From NCBI GenBank assembly GCA_907163375.1, contig CAJQUW010002196.1, positions 186,001 to 250,000 of the forward strand: a DNA stretch of 64,000 nt, written 5' to 3'. The position numbers were made by a program, and so were the translations under genes. The stretch is from Prostheceraeus crozeri. Lineage: Eukaryota > Platyhelminthes > Polycladida > Euryleptidae. Position 1 is the first letter of the stretch. Each line of letters starts with the position of its first letter. This document shows, piece after piece, positions 1 through 9,770 of this stretch. The notes under the pieces were generated by a model that made no database searches, was not told where the DNA came from, and saw nothing but the letters and a program-made list of their open reading frames with translations.

Positions 1-13
1 AAATGATAGACTG

Positions 14-664
14 TCACTCAATTGAGTAGAGATCACCATATTGTCCACAGTCAGATTCGACATCACACACCTCTCCCTCTTCCATATCCGACGTAGTAGT
101 CTTTGTAGCTCTAAGCGCATTGACTGCGCCGATGAATGAGAAAGGGCGCCGAGAATCTGTACAGTCCCATTTGGGAAGAGTTGAAGATTCCGTGAATTGT
201 TCATCTTCACCACTAACATTTGAGGACGGCCCGGGTAATACTTGCTGTTTGGAAGCTGTTGGTGTAATGTTGTGAGATCGATTTTGGTGTAGAGTCTGAA
301 GCGACGGAGAATGTTGACGATGGTGTAGCGATGGCGCTTCATGATGAAAGAATGAGTAAATTGAGCGATGTACCTTCCTTTTATACTTTTCCCAACTACC
401 TTGATGAAATGTGAAGTTAGTATGAAGTTGGGAATGATAGAGTTGAATTCGCCGATTGTTGACGCGCAGCCAGATGCGATTTCCAATACGTGAATGTCTT
501 TTCATATAGAAGTATTTCAAGTCCTTCATGATATGATGTAGAGATTGAAAATGACGATAAGATAAAGCAAACTCTCTTCTCACATTTCCAGTTGAATCTT
601 TGAAATAGACGTTTCGATCATGATCCGTTTCAATACGTTGTAGGGAATCTAATTTCCAACTCAT
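14..664 (-). CDS. Small Polinton accessory protein, two-unit type
   Basis: The 216-residue open frame starts MSWKLDSLQ. It is a paralogue of the neighbouring 687-1043 gene and of 36885-37274 in the second Polinton. The shared N-terminal 110 residues show two similar halves: strands leading to a helix (L-x-x-x-x-F-x-x-L-x-x-I-M-x-D-L), then strands leading to W-E-K-Y-x-R-x-x-H-R-S-I. This beta-then-helix layout recalls PC4-type single-strand DNA-binding domains, but that is my inference and not a firm family match. The C-terminal half is rich in Ser, His and Gln, then acidic, and is probably disordered. It probably forms a minus-strand cluster with the next gene. It looks whole. Confidence 0.6.
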   Translation of the reverse strand: MSWKLDSLQRIETDHDRNVYFKDSTGNVRREFALSYRHFQSLHHIMKDLKYFYMKRHSRIGNRIWLRVNNRRIQLYHSQLHTNFTFHQGSWEKYKRKVHRSIYSFFHHEAPSLHHRQHSPSLQTLHQNRSHNITPTASKQQVLPGPSSNVSGEDEQFTESSTLPKWDCTDSRRPFSFIGAVNALRATKTTTSDMEEGEVCDVESDCGQYGDLYSIE

Positions 665-686
665 GATGTGTGGTAGTCATGTCTGA

Positions 687-1043
687 TTAAGATTTGCATA
701 GTAGGGCGATGAACTCACGACGAATAAATGTCATGATGGAGCGATGTATATATCTTCTATACTTCTCCCAATTGTATTTGCGAAATGAGAAACAGTTTGC
801 GGAATGAGAATGGTAGATTTGAATTTCATTTCTGTAATGTTGAAGCCAAACTTGATCACCCAAGGAGATGAATCTTAATGTTTCAAAATATTCCAAATCC
901 CTCATGATATCATTGAGGTTGACAAATTGTCGCCATGTTAATGTAATTCCTCTTGATGTATGACCATGAGAATTTTTGAAATGTACGTTTCCATCACGAT
1001 CAACTCTGATATATTGTAGAGAGTCCAAAATCCAAGTCTTCAT
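687..1043 (-). CDS. Small Polinton accessory protein, two-unit type (paralogue)
   Basis: The frame encodes about 118 residues from MKTWILDSLQ, the start that matches its neighbour at 664; four more codons precede it in frame. It keeps the same two units, with R-Q-F-x-x-L-x-x-I-M-R-D-L in the first half and W-E-K-Y-R-R-Y-I-H-R-S-I in the second. It lacks the long Ser/His-rich tail of the neighbour. It is divergent from the plus-strand gene at 1079, with 35 bases between the two starts, so a bidirectional promoter is likely; ATATAAAA lies directly before the plus-strand start. The biochemical role is unknown. It looks whole. Confidence 0.6.
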   Translation of the reverse strand: MKTWILDSLQYIRVDRDGNVHFKNSHGHTSRGITLTWRQFVNLNDIMRDLEYFETLRFISLGDQVWLQHYRNEIQIYHSHSANCFSFRKYNWEKYRRYIHRSIMTFIRREFIALLCKS

Positions 1044-1078
1044 GATGTTATGCAAAGTTGCAGATCAGCAATATAAAA

Positions 1079-2476
1079 ATGTCGTTTTATCATATTTTGC
1101 TTAGCAATGCGGCTACAAAGAGATTTACTAGTAATCGAGCCGCACTCTTTTCTACTCCCATTGATCATGCACAACAGCTAAATGGAAATTGGGAAGTGGG
1201 TGTCACTCAACTTGTTTATAGCAACTGTGTCTATACTTTTGATCATGAGGTGATGACTATTAATATGAGGCGTACAGCTGCTTACCAATGTGAAAAGGGG
1301 TGCCGAGTATACATTCCACAGTGGCCAAAGAAAGATCTCTTATCATGTAAAAAGTTTATATATGATTTCTTGAATAAAGCGTGTAAACATATTGTCCAAT
1401 TTACTCCGCACAATGATGATTATACTTATGTACATCATGTAGTTGAGAAAGATTGGATTGTTGGTTTAAGTCCAAGTTTAAGAAATGATTTAGGCTACCT
1501 CGCTAGCGCCTTAACAAGCTATGATAATTTTAACGTTAATTACCACATAAGTGGTCATAAACAGTTAATATATCGAGAGGAAGCTTATTATGTAGATCTT
1601 ATTCCAAGAAATGAGAAGACGTTGGTGAAGAAGATTGTGATTAAGCCAAGAAAGACAAACATGACTCCTGAAACATTATTGAAGAAATTTAATTATCTCC
1701 TTCGAGTTGATGGTAAACAAGTGGCAACATTGACTTATATTAAATCATCTAATCATATTGCAATAAGCAAATTAAATGATGATGATCTAGTATTAGTTTG
1801 TTCAAAAGATTTTCATCAGTTCTTACGACATCGTTCTGCAGCTGTTCATGGAAAATCTGATATGCAACATTTACCATGTGAAAGGTCAAATCAATTTGAT
1901 ACAGAATGGTCCGTATCTTTATACAGAAAGTGTGTAGAGCCTTTAGGTGGTATCTTACATGAAACAAGAGTGTTGATGCCTCGCATTATTACTTCGGTTA
2001 AATTGGTTGTAGATTATTTAAATGAAGTGATTAATGACCAACATATTTCATTTTCTGAAAAAGAAGGTACTTTGTCTCTCACTATAAGTGGAAAAGGTAT
2101 TGAACTAATTATGGATAAAACTCTAATGGACATTTTGGGTTTTGATCAAAATATCTTTAAAAGTGGTACTGTAACCAAAGCTAGCGCAGACATGTCGCTA
2201 TCGCGTCGTATTAACTATTTTCAGATATATTCCAATATTGGTGAAGATGTACGTGTGGGAGATGTTGAAGCTCCATTGCTAGCAATGATACCATACCAGC
2301 CAAAAAGCTGCAGTATTTTATCTGAGCATACTTTCAAGAAAGTGCATTATACAAAGCTGAAATCAAACTACATCCCACAAATTGATATTGCCATTTATGA
2401 CGATGCTGGTGCGTTGATTCCTTTTCATAAAGATGCTGTGACAAGTATCACACTCCATTTCCGAATGAAGAGTTAA
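1079..2476 (+). CDS. Polinton W-E-V-G family protein A (probable virion-associated)
   Basis: About 465 residues from MSFYHILLSN. This ATG is chosen because the family begins with a short strand followed by L-x-S-N; a longer reading would need a TTG start. The N-terminus has the signature L-N-G-N-W-E-V-G-V-T-Q-L-x-Y. The C-terminus has V-G-D-V-E-A-P-L-L-A-M-I-P and ends in a strand pair, D-D-A-G-x-x-I-P-F then T-L-H-F. I know this pattern from uncharacterised large proteins found beside capsid genes in animal Polintons. The role is not established; a structural role is inferred from context. The next paralogue starts 39 bases after the stop. It looks whole. Confidence 0.7.
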   Translation: MSFYHILLSNAATKRFTSNRAALFSTPIDHAQQLNGNWEVGVTQLVYSNCVYTFDHEVMTINMRRTAAYQCEKGCRVYIPQWPKKDLLSCKKFIYDFLNKACKHIVQFTPHNDDYTYVHHVVEKDWIVGLSPSLRNDLGYLASALTSYDNFNVNYHISGHKQLIYREEAYYVDLIPRNEKTLVKKIVIKPRKTNMTPETLLKKFNYLLRVDGKQVATLTYIKSSNHIAISKLNDDDLVLVCSKDFHQFLRHRSAAVHGKSDMQHLPCERSNQFDTEWSVSLYRKCVEPLGGILHETRVLMPRIITSVKLVVDYLNEVINDQHISFSEKEGTLSLTISGKGIELIMDKTLMDILGFDQNIFKSGTVTKASADMSLSRRINYFQIYSNIGEDVRVGDVEAPLLAMIPYQPKSCSILSEHTFKKVHYTKLKSNYIPQIDIAIYDDAGALIPFHKDAVTSITLHFRMKS

Positions 2477-2515
2477 TGCAAAAGTATGCTAATATATTTT
2501 TCCAATGTGAATAAT

Positions 2516-4036
2516 ATGGAAAGTGAAAATAAGGACTCGTTTCTAATCTACTTGCCCAGTAATGCTTCTATGAATAAATTTCCCAAAAATAAACCATCAG
2601 ACTATCGAGTAGAATTAAATCGGCCACTGCATTTAGAAGGTGAATGGGAGGTTGGCGTTTCTAGTATTTGCTATGATAGCAATATTCAGAATGTGAATGA
2701 TTTGGAAGAAATGATATTGACTCCTCGCACCCATGATGGAATAACGATGAATAATACATTTCAGTTCCCATACAATTTAACATCAGATGGAAAGTGGAAC
2801 TATGAATGGATTCAGATAAAATCAGATTCTTATGAACCATTTGGGAATGAGAAAATTATTAAGGCATTCAACAGTGGTAATACTTCCATCATGAAGAATA
2901 AAAATCAGAAAGCTTATGAGTTTACTATCTATCATTGGAGTGGGAGACAGTTCCTCCGCTTTCATTCTTTTACTAAAGGTCTTACGCTGAGGTTGGATAA
3001 TGAATTCTATCCACATCTTGGTTTTGGTCATGGACTACATCTAACATCAATTGCTACTGCAAATGTTAAAAAAGTTTATTCAAATCGAATCAACAAATTT
3101 CATTATAGATTTAAAATATTTGATGAAGATGTTGTAGAATGCGAAGAACGCATCATTTTGAAAAAGCGTGGTGTTCAACCTTTATCACTTATTGAGTTAG
3201 TAAAACGATGGAATGAGACTGTGGGTAAGAAGTATGGAGAGAAAATTATGGCGAACAAAAATAAGTTGGTTATTCAGAAATATAATGACAAACTTACAGT
3301 TTATTTCTCTCCAACCTTGCGTCATTTTGTAAGACATTATACACCTATTATTGGAAGCGGTGTGGTGTATGCTTCTCATGAATATCACACTAAAGCTGAT
3401 TCAGTTAATGATGAATGGTGGGTGGACATCTATGGCGATCGCATCAAGAAAATTTACCAGTCTTATGAAGAATCTAAAGTTGCTATCAATATAATGCCGC
3501 GTCTATATCATACAGTTGAAAGCTTCATTCATGTAGTAAATCCTTATATACAACAGAAGTTGAAGCATGTGATGAAAAGTAAATATGATGTAAAGACACA
3601 CCACATTTCGTTTTCAATTGAAAATCAACGCGTTGTTCTGAAACTGGGTGATGACATTCAATGTCAATTGAGTAAAAATTTGAAAAAACTCTTTGGTTTT
3701 TCAATGCTACAAACTGTGTTTGCTGCTGCGCATACGATTGGTATAGAAACACCAATGACACTTGATAAACATGAACAGCACCTTTACATTCAAAGTGATT
3801 TGATTCTACCTATTTCTGTTGGTGAGAAAAAAGAATACATTTTACGTGATTTCATTCATGATAAAGACGCTTCATATGGAATAGTCGAGAAGATGTTTGA
3901 ATCTATTTTCTATCATCCCGTCGTCAAACAAACTATACCCTCTATTGCTATCAAAATTACCAATGGTTTACAAGAGTGCATCCATGTGAAAGATACTAAA
4001 TCCCTCGTAACTTTAGTGTTTCGGAAAACAAAGTGA
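2516..4036 (+). CDS. Polinton W-E-V-G family protein B (probable virion-associated)
   Basis: About 506 residues from MESENKDSFLIYLPSN. The earlier in-frame ATG at 2486 would add ten residues, but the internal start matches the paralogue. The signature reads L-E-G-E-W-E-V-G-V-S-S-I-x-Y near residue 45. The middle region (F-x-x-H-x-F-T-x-G-L, H-F-V-R-H) and the C-terminal strand ending L-V-F-R-K resemble protein A, but the A-P-L-L motif has diverged. It is the second gene of a tandem pair and was probably transcribed with the first. The function is inferred from context only. It looks whole. Confidence 0.68.
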   Translation: MESENKDSFLIYLPSNASMNKFPKNKPSDYRVELNRPLHLEGEWEVGVSSICYDSNIQNVNDLEEMILTPRTHDGITMNNTFQFPYNLTSDGKWNYEWIQIKSDSYEPFGNEKIIKAFNSGNTSIMKNKNQKAYEFTIYHWSGRQFLRFHSFTKGLTLRLDNEFYPHLGFGHGLHLTSIATANVKKVYSNRINKFHYRFKIFDEDVVECEERIILKKRGVQPLSLIELVKRWNETVGKKYGEKIMANKNKLVIQKYNDKLTVYFSPTLRHFVRHYTPIIGSGVVYASHEYHTKADSVNDEWWVDIYGDRIKKIYQSYEESKVAINIMPRLYHTVESFIHVVNPYIQQKLKHVMKSKYDVKTHHISFSIENQRVVLKLGDDIQCQLSKNLKKLFGFSMLQTVFAAAHTIGIETPMTLDKHEQHLYIQSDLILPISVGEKKEYILRDFIHDKDASYGIVEKMFESIFYHPVVKQTIPSIAIKITNGLQECIHVKDTKSLVTLVFRKTK

Positions 4037-4134
4037 AGTCTTTATACAACATTTATTGAAATATGTGCATGAATGTGAAGCAATAGACTTTATACAACAT
4101 CCACTGAAAATATATACATGAGCACACTTCAATA
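4037..4134. repeat. Two-copy direct repeat downstream of the W-E-V-G genes
   Basis: Two units of about 49 bases follow the stop codon. Each has CTTTATACAACAT, then TGAAAATAT, then an ATG-rich stretch. The second ends in AATAAA-like sequence (CAATAAAC), so the unit may be a doubled 3' processing region for the plus-strand gene pair. Confidence 0.5.
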
Positions 4135-4199
4135 AACATTGCTATATACAAAAAGTCTTTTTACTTCGTGAAGGGTGGAAATATACAGGGATAGGAAAA

Positions 4200-4340
4200 A
4201 TGTCTTTCAGTGGAAAAGTCATCACATGGGGAATGTACAGATGTGGACACATATTCACAAGGAAAAAACAATCTCATGCGATACATAAAACAACAATGTT
4301 TATCTACAGAAATCAACATCAAAATACTAAGTTAAGGATG
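4200..4340 (+). other. C2H2-type zinc finger fossil
   Basis: A short plus-strand stretch encodes CGHIFTRK, identical over eight residues to the first finger at the N-terminus of the minus-strand polymerase (near 8060), followed by finger-like His/Cys positions. It is too short to be the whole gene and is broken. It may be a remnant of an accessory finger protein or a duplicated fragment of the polymerase N-terminus. Confidence 0.4.
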
Positions 4341-4341
4341 A

Positions 4342-7300
4342 TTATGCTAAGACGTCTCCTGAATGTGGTAGTGTGGGTTTAATTCTTTTGGGTGGTGGTA
4401 TGCCTGTATCAGGATGTCCATGTGGAAGAGATATGTTGTGTTCTAACCAGCACCTCTTATCCTCCCATGCTGAAAGCGCCCGTTTCCTAAAAGTATGAGT
4501 TTTGATCTCATGCGACTTAGATTTTAAGATTGTCATATTGACAAACGTTATATTTTTATTTCTATAGGCTCCCTTGAAATTTTTATGTTTCATGTTAGAG
4601 ACCAATGATCTTGATATGCCTTTAGCGCGCTTAATGCTATCATCACTATCCTTTAATTTCATAGAATACATTTTAGGGCGGAGGAGAATCATTTCAGCTA
4701 TCTCCTTCCCTGCTGTCTCATCCTTAAAACAACCAAGTTTGGCCTTATTTTTGATGGAGTATAGTGGATGATCAGTAGGATAATTTGATGTATCAAAATA
4801 TCTTTCTAAAGATTTTCCTACTTCATTAAAATTTAAATCTTTTTGAGTGGTAATACCTAAGAAGAAACTATCTGTGTCACCACCCAACAAACGAACCTCT
4901 TTTACGAGAGGACACGGTTTTAGTATTTTATAGAAGAGTTGGTACATTTCAAGCTTAGAGTAATCTAGTACAGCTTGACCAATATAGATGGGTTTGCACA
5001 ACTCAACTTCAGATTTTATCATTTTAACACCTATAAGGTCCTCATCGATAATGTCTCTATCGATGAATAGAGGTGATGAGGTCAATTTGTGATACTTTTG
5101 ATCATCATTAACTAGTTTGTAGTTTACGCGCTTTCTAACATCCTCCATCGTCTTACCAAATAGACTGTTGTTCTTATATTTATAAAAATCTTTTTCAAAA
5201 TTATTTTGGGCTAGTGCACGTTTCTGGCTGTTGCTATCAATATATGGTTTGAGGAAGGCTTTCTGTCTAAATTTAATAATGCGGTGAACTCTTTTTAAAA
5301 TCATACCCATTTCTAAATAAAATTTTAAGATGCTAAAGTGGACTAGATAGTTTTCCTTATCATACTGGGTGAGTAAAAGTTTGCGGCAAGGCTTATAGTC
5401 GGGTTGACCGCATGATTCTAAATCTTTATGAAATTGTTTCATAAAGTCGGAAAACATATCTTTACTCACTTCACCTGATTCGGGTGCGAGTGGAAAATCT
5501 ACGGTTTTATGTTTAATATTATTTGGATAGATTAGATCTATCTCAAAATAATATCCCCAATCACCTTCATCTGGGATTGCTAGTATGTTAGAAGGGTTGG
5601 AGAAATGTTGAATTTCACTATCATCTAACCAGCTAAACTCAGAGTGAGGGAGTGGTTTGGATAGTGAACTACCATATAAATTATTTTGATCATAATACTT
5701 AAGATGGGTATGATCATTACCTACTGTTTCAGATTTTAACCTATGTTTATTTACAAATGTGAGACCACCGCGAATTCCTCGCTCAAATAAATTATACATC
5801 TCTGGATCTTGTAAGAGATGAATGGTCTCACCAGTCATTTTAAAAGCAGACTTAAATGACATGGCTGGCAGACTGACAAAGTGGACGGGATCTAACTTAT
5901 CTTCTTCTAATGCCACTCGTCGAAACTCCTGAAATACATCAGCCAGCAAAAATACATCTAACTTAAGGTAGGCAATCATATATTCGCAAATGTATGGCAG
6001 TCAAATTTTATCCATGCATCTTGTGCATGATCATAATCTTCGGTCTTACATTCTGCACCGCTCAAATCATTTTTAAATTTATCTATGGGCGGAAGAGAAG
6101 TCTCGCCGAGTTTACTAATCGCATCAAAATATGCATATGGAAAGACTCCTTTCCGTGTGATGACTTCATCGGTTAGATTTGGATATTGTTTCTTAAGATT
6201 TTGTGTTAGTGGAAGAGACTTTAGATTTTGTACGAGAGAGGCCAGTGATGCAGTCATAAATTGGTAGGAATCTAAAAACTTTATATCAAAATAGACCGTC
6301 TTATTTTCTTTGGTTTTATCGACGGGTACTTTTGCTGTCATGGCCATAAACTTCTCTCTCGTTTGTGCTATTACATCAAGCTTCCACTCTTTCATTTGAC
6401 CTAAACCTCCTTTTATTATCATATGGCTGTCGTAGCCCTTGAAATTATGGAAAATGACGGGTAATGTACGCCGTTTCATCCTAAGTGAAAAATTGCATTT
6501 TGAACAGAGTGCGTTTCTAAATTTACCAGTGATGTGATCATGGTCGCGCACTTTCTTAATCTTATCATCATCAAATGTTTTCCTACATTTGGGGCAAACG
6601 TTGCAACTATCAAATTTTGCTTGATCATCTGCTGTCATATGCAATGATCTGCGATAGAGTTCACCATCATACTTTTGTTGAAATTTTACAGCCTGTTCGA
6701 GGAATTGTAGGAATTGGTAAATACAATCCTCACCTTGCCAGACGTGCATTTTATTTTGCCTACTCCTAAAGTGATCATGCCATACTTCATAGCAGGAAAT
6801 GGCTGCTGGTCGATGGATGTTATCATCGATATAACATTCGATGTCAGCATAGATGACAAGAAGAGGACTTAGTTCATCGCCATTCTCTCTATATGAAAAC
6901 TCCTTATATTTGGGCATGCGCTCCATTTGCAGTTTACCTCGCTTACACCACTCATAATGAGTTTCAAATTTAGTTTTCCTCCTAAAGTGGCGAATACATC
7001 TGTCGCAGTAATATAACTCTCTACTAGAGTTTTCTAAGTGGTGGTATAAGCGAGAGATTTTGGGAATACCGCAGTAGTGCCATTCCTCACTATCATCCTG
7101 TTTTACTAATAACAGGTTTACTGTACGTTCATAACAACTCGAACGCGAGTTGTAGCGCACACCCTTCAATCCTTTTTCCCAAACATGGAGAACTATTTTA
7201 ATGTTCTTCAATTTTTCAAATTTTTCTATATCTTTAATTTTCATATCGTCACTATTACAGTCATCGAAGTTTAATTCATTCTCCCACTGCCTATAGCTAT

Positions 7301-8312
7301 ATGTGCGATTTCGATTCGCATTGATGTCATTATAGTGGAGAATGGAGAGGACAGCATATTTAAAACATTGCGATTCGCAATCGACATTGATGACTGCTGT
7401 TTTGTTTTTTAAATTTTTTGGAAGTTTAAAGGAGCCTCGACCACTATGATTTCCTAATAAACTGATTTTAAATAAGGCGGACTCAATGCCGTCAAAAATG
7501 AGACCGCTATCGCGCTCGTTAAATTTATCAATATTTAATTTTAATCCTTGGATGTGAAAATTTATCCAAGACTCATAGTCTACAACCTCGGTTGCAGGAG
7601 AGGAGGGTATGTGAAACTCCAACCTCTCTATTATTTGTCCAGTATGGTGGTCGATTTTTACATATTTTATTTTAAGATAGATGAGCGCCTTCATCCTAAA
7701 ATTGTCTAAATTGTTGAAGAGCGCTTCTATCAATGATGAATTTTGATGAAACCATTCCTCAAAGTTAGCAATGGTTTCTGAGGAGTCCATCTGGTAGTTC
7801 CTCACTAAATTATTTATGGACACTTCAGTGAGTCGGATAGAGGAGGTACCGTTGGTGTAGGTATCGTTCGTGTGTGTATGTTGAAGTCTGTGCGAAGATA
7901 GTTCAAAACGTGTCTCGAAAGACTGAGCGCACAAGTCGCAAGAAAAGGAGACGACGTTAACAGAATCATCCCCACCTTCGGAGATTGATGCCGGCTTAGG
8001 TCGACAAACACCTCGCTTGATGTGTCGGGTGAGATCCCATTTCCTCGTGAAGATGTGCCCACAGTCAGCACATTCCCACTCGTTGCCATGTCGCGACAGT
8101 TCTGAGGTGGAACTCACATCACCTGAAAGAGAAATCATTCTATCATCTCTGTTCAAGTCTCAGTGTATTGTTACAACCTACCTTGACTCAATAACTCTAA
8201 AATTTCCTCGAGAAGGGAGGGCGTTGGTGATGAAGTTGATGCCTGAAATTGAGGAAAATGCTATTAGCCACACGTTTGAGGGAGATGAGTGAAGAAATTT
8301 TCAACTTACCAT
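4342..8312 (-). CDS. POLB: Protein-primed family B DNA polymerase (Polinton pPolB), fossil
   Basis: It replicates the Polinton from a protein primer in the nucleus. Counting from the internal Met at 8156, the order is: two zinc fingers (C29/C32/H45/C51 and C73/C76/H89/H93); a region with C264 and H360 set like a cysteine hydrolase; a Cys/His cluster near 384-404; exonuclease motif DIE at 438-440; an HNH-like DHDHITG between two CxxC pairs (518-554); FHNFKGYDS at 569-577; then, in the last 545 codons, a polymerase motif A-like DQNNLYGSS, motif B KNNSLFGK and motif C GDTDSFF. The length of about 1270 residues is usual for the family. The 5' end appears spliced: ATG at 8310-8312, exon 8182-8242, and introns of 67 and 59 bp with GT/AG borders. 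The reading frame carries about one break. Confidence 0.9.
8182..8312 (-). other. POLB: Predicted short 5' exons and introns of the Polinton polymerase gene
   Basis: On the minus strand an ATG (8312-8310) is followed directly by GTAAGT. An AG precedes position 8242, an exon runs 8242-8182, then GTAGGT, and an AG precedes 8122. The exon keeps the frame into the main coding block and encodes a Ser/Thr/Pro-rich start followed by a short leucine-rich helix. The introns are 67 and 59 bp. Introns are known in some Polinton genes; these are predicted from sequence only. Confidence 0.6.
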
Positions 8313-8571
8313 TTCAATGAAATCAAGTTTAAGGTTGATACTTCAACAAGATAGAGACTTCACTCAAATTTGGAATTCACTTGTACGCCTCAAATATAGA
8401 ATTCGCCAGAGAACACTTCACTTATACGTCTCAAAGACAGAGTGAAATGATACGAATGTCACTTTGCATATATACTTTCATATTCATCATTCATTGGCTG
8501 TTCATTCTGATTGGTTGCTTGTTGATACTTAAGAATTAGAAAACATTTCAAAGTCATTATTCACAGCCAAC
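8313..8571. promoter_or_regulatory. Intergenic control region between polymerase and acidic-protein genes
   Basis: This divergent interval of about 260 bases separates the minus-strand polymerase from the plus-strand acidic gene. It contains the shared motif at 8501-8517 and two related A/T-rich stretches around CACTTGTACGCCTCAAA and CACTTATACGTCTCAAA (near 8380-8435), which look like a short internal repeat. It probably drives both genes. Confidence 0.45.
8501..8517 (+). promoter_or_regulatory. Promoter motif with inverted CCAAT box
   Basis: TTCATTCTGATTGGTTG lies about 55 bases before the start of the acidic gene at 8572. The identical 17-mer lies at 33212-33228, about 70 bases before a small acidic gene of the second Polinton. 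ATTGG is an inverted CCAAT box. The identity stands out because the surrounding sequence is not conserved. Confidence 0.6.
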
Positions 8572-9021
8572 ATGACAAGCCCTCCGACAACATCAAACAC
8601 AAAATTCTCTTCTCCATGCTCAACACCAGAGGCGCTCGTTGCACCAAACGCTCCAACGAAGGGGAAGGTAGAGAAGGTGTACCGACTGGACAATATCAGA
8701 AAGTTGTCATTACCAGCGGACGAGGAAGAGGAGAGTGTATGTGAGAAGGAGTATCCCGACTTAACAGGCGTGAGGTGGAAGTATCTCCAGTACGATACTG
8801 ACGATGTGATGGAGATCACCAGCACGAAATTCCTCCACCAATTATGGGAGTGGTACACCCCTAACTCCCAGCCACGAACTATGGCGGAGTGGGAGTATAT
8901 TGACAAAGTGAGGCTCGCAGTGGAAGAACGATTAAAGCAACTGAACTGTTTTTGTTATCTATGTGAAGTCAGACTCTGGGACGATATTGACGATGAAGAC
9001 CTTTTGAAATACATGCCATAA
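8572..9021 (+). CDS. Small acidic Polinton accessory protein
   Basis: 149 residues. The first 50 are Ser/Thr/Pro-rich and likely disordered, followed by an E/D-rich stretch (DEEEES). A helical C-terminal domain holds L-W-E-W-Y-T-P-N-S-Q-P-R, matched in the 33860-34195 protein of the second Polinton by L-D-L-F-S-P-S-S-Q-P-R with the same following E...D spacing. Two cysteines (CFCYLC) lie near the end. AATAAA follows the stop at once. Its promoter motif is shared with the second element. No function is recognised; a host-interaction or regulatory role is only a guess. It looks whole. Confidence 0.6.
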   Translation: MTSPPTTSNTKFSSPCSTPEALVAPNAPTKGKVEKVYRLDNIRKLSLPADEEEESVCEKEYPDLTGVRWKYLQYDTDDVMEITSTKFLHQLWEWYTPNSQPRTMAEWEYIDKVRLAVEERLKQLNCFCYLCEVRLWDDIDDEDLLKYMP

Positions 9022-9770
9022 TAAATTTTTATTTTGTATTATCTTTCCTTTCATACTGACTTACTTGAATGGGACTTCAGTGGATGATTTAATCATGTAT
9101 ACTTTTTCATTTGGAAATAGTAGCACACTTAGTTTAACTTGCAATTCTTATAACATTTCATATGGGCGATGATGGTAGATGAAATAGTGTTAGATAAAAT
9201 TAAGATAGCTTACACTTCTGATACAGGGATAGCAATCGACTGCGATCCATGTGTAAAGAGCTTGTTAGACTACGGAAGAGAGAAGTGTGTTATGTTGCGT
9301 GTGGCGCGTGAGTGTCCTCCCATTTCATTCCATTCATCAATTCGTCTCATTGATAGAGACAGGTAAAACTCATGGTTCTCATAACGTATGCAATGGAAAG
9401 TTTTAGGCAAACTTCGACAGTTGGCTAAATGTCGCCCTGGCGCGAATGCATACTACGTTGAGACAGAGGCAATCACTTGCAAACATGACGCAGAGAGGTT
9501 TAACAAGATTGACCATTGCCGAATGTCCCTTGCGGTATACATAGCTACGGGTTTCACCGCCGTCCTTTACAGGAACGCCCGTCGAAAGGAAGTATTACAC
9601 CGAACTTCATTTGCAACGTTCAAGTTGACTGATAGCAGATTCAACTTAATGATAGTATTCGCCAGTCCGAAGACTGCCCAGGGCAAACCGCGTGGAGGTT
9701 CTATCATGTCTTGCCCCATGGTGGCCCTTAAGAGAGCCGGTGGTTCGTTCTCAGGGTGTGTGGTAGGGAC

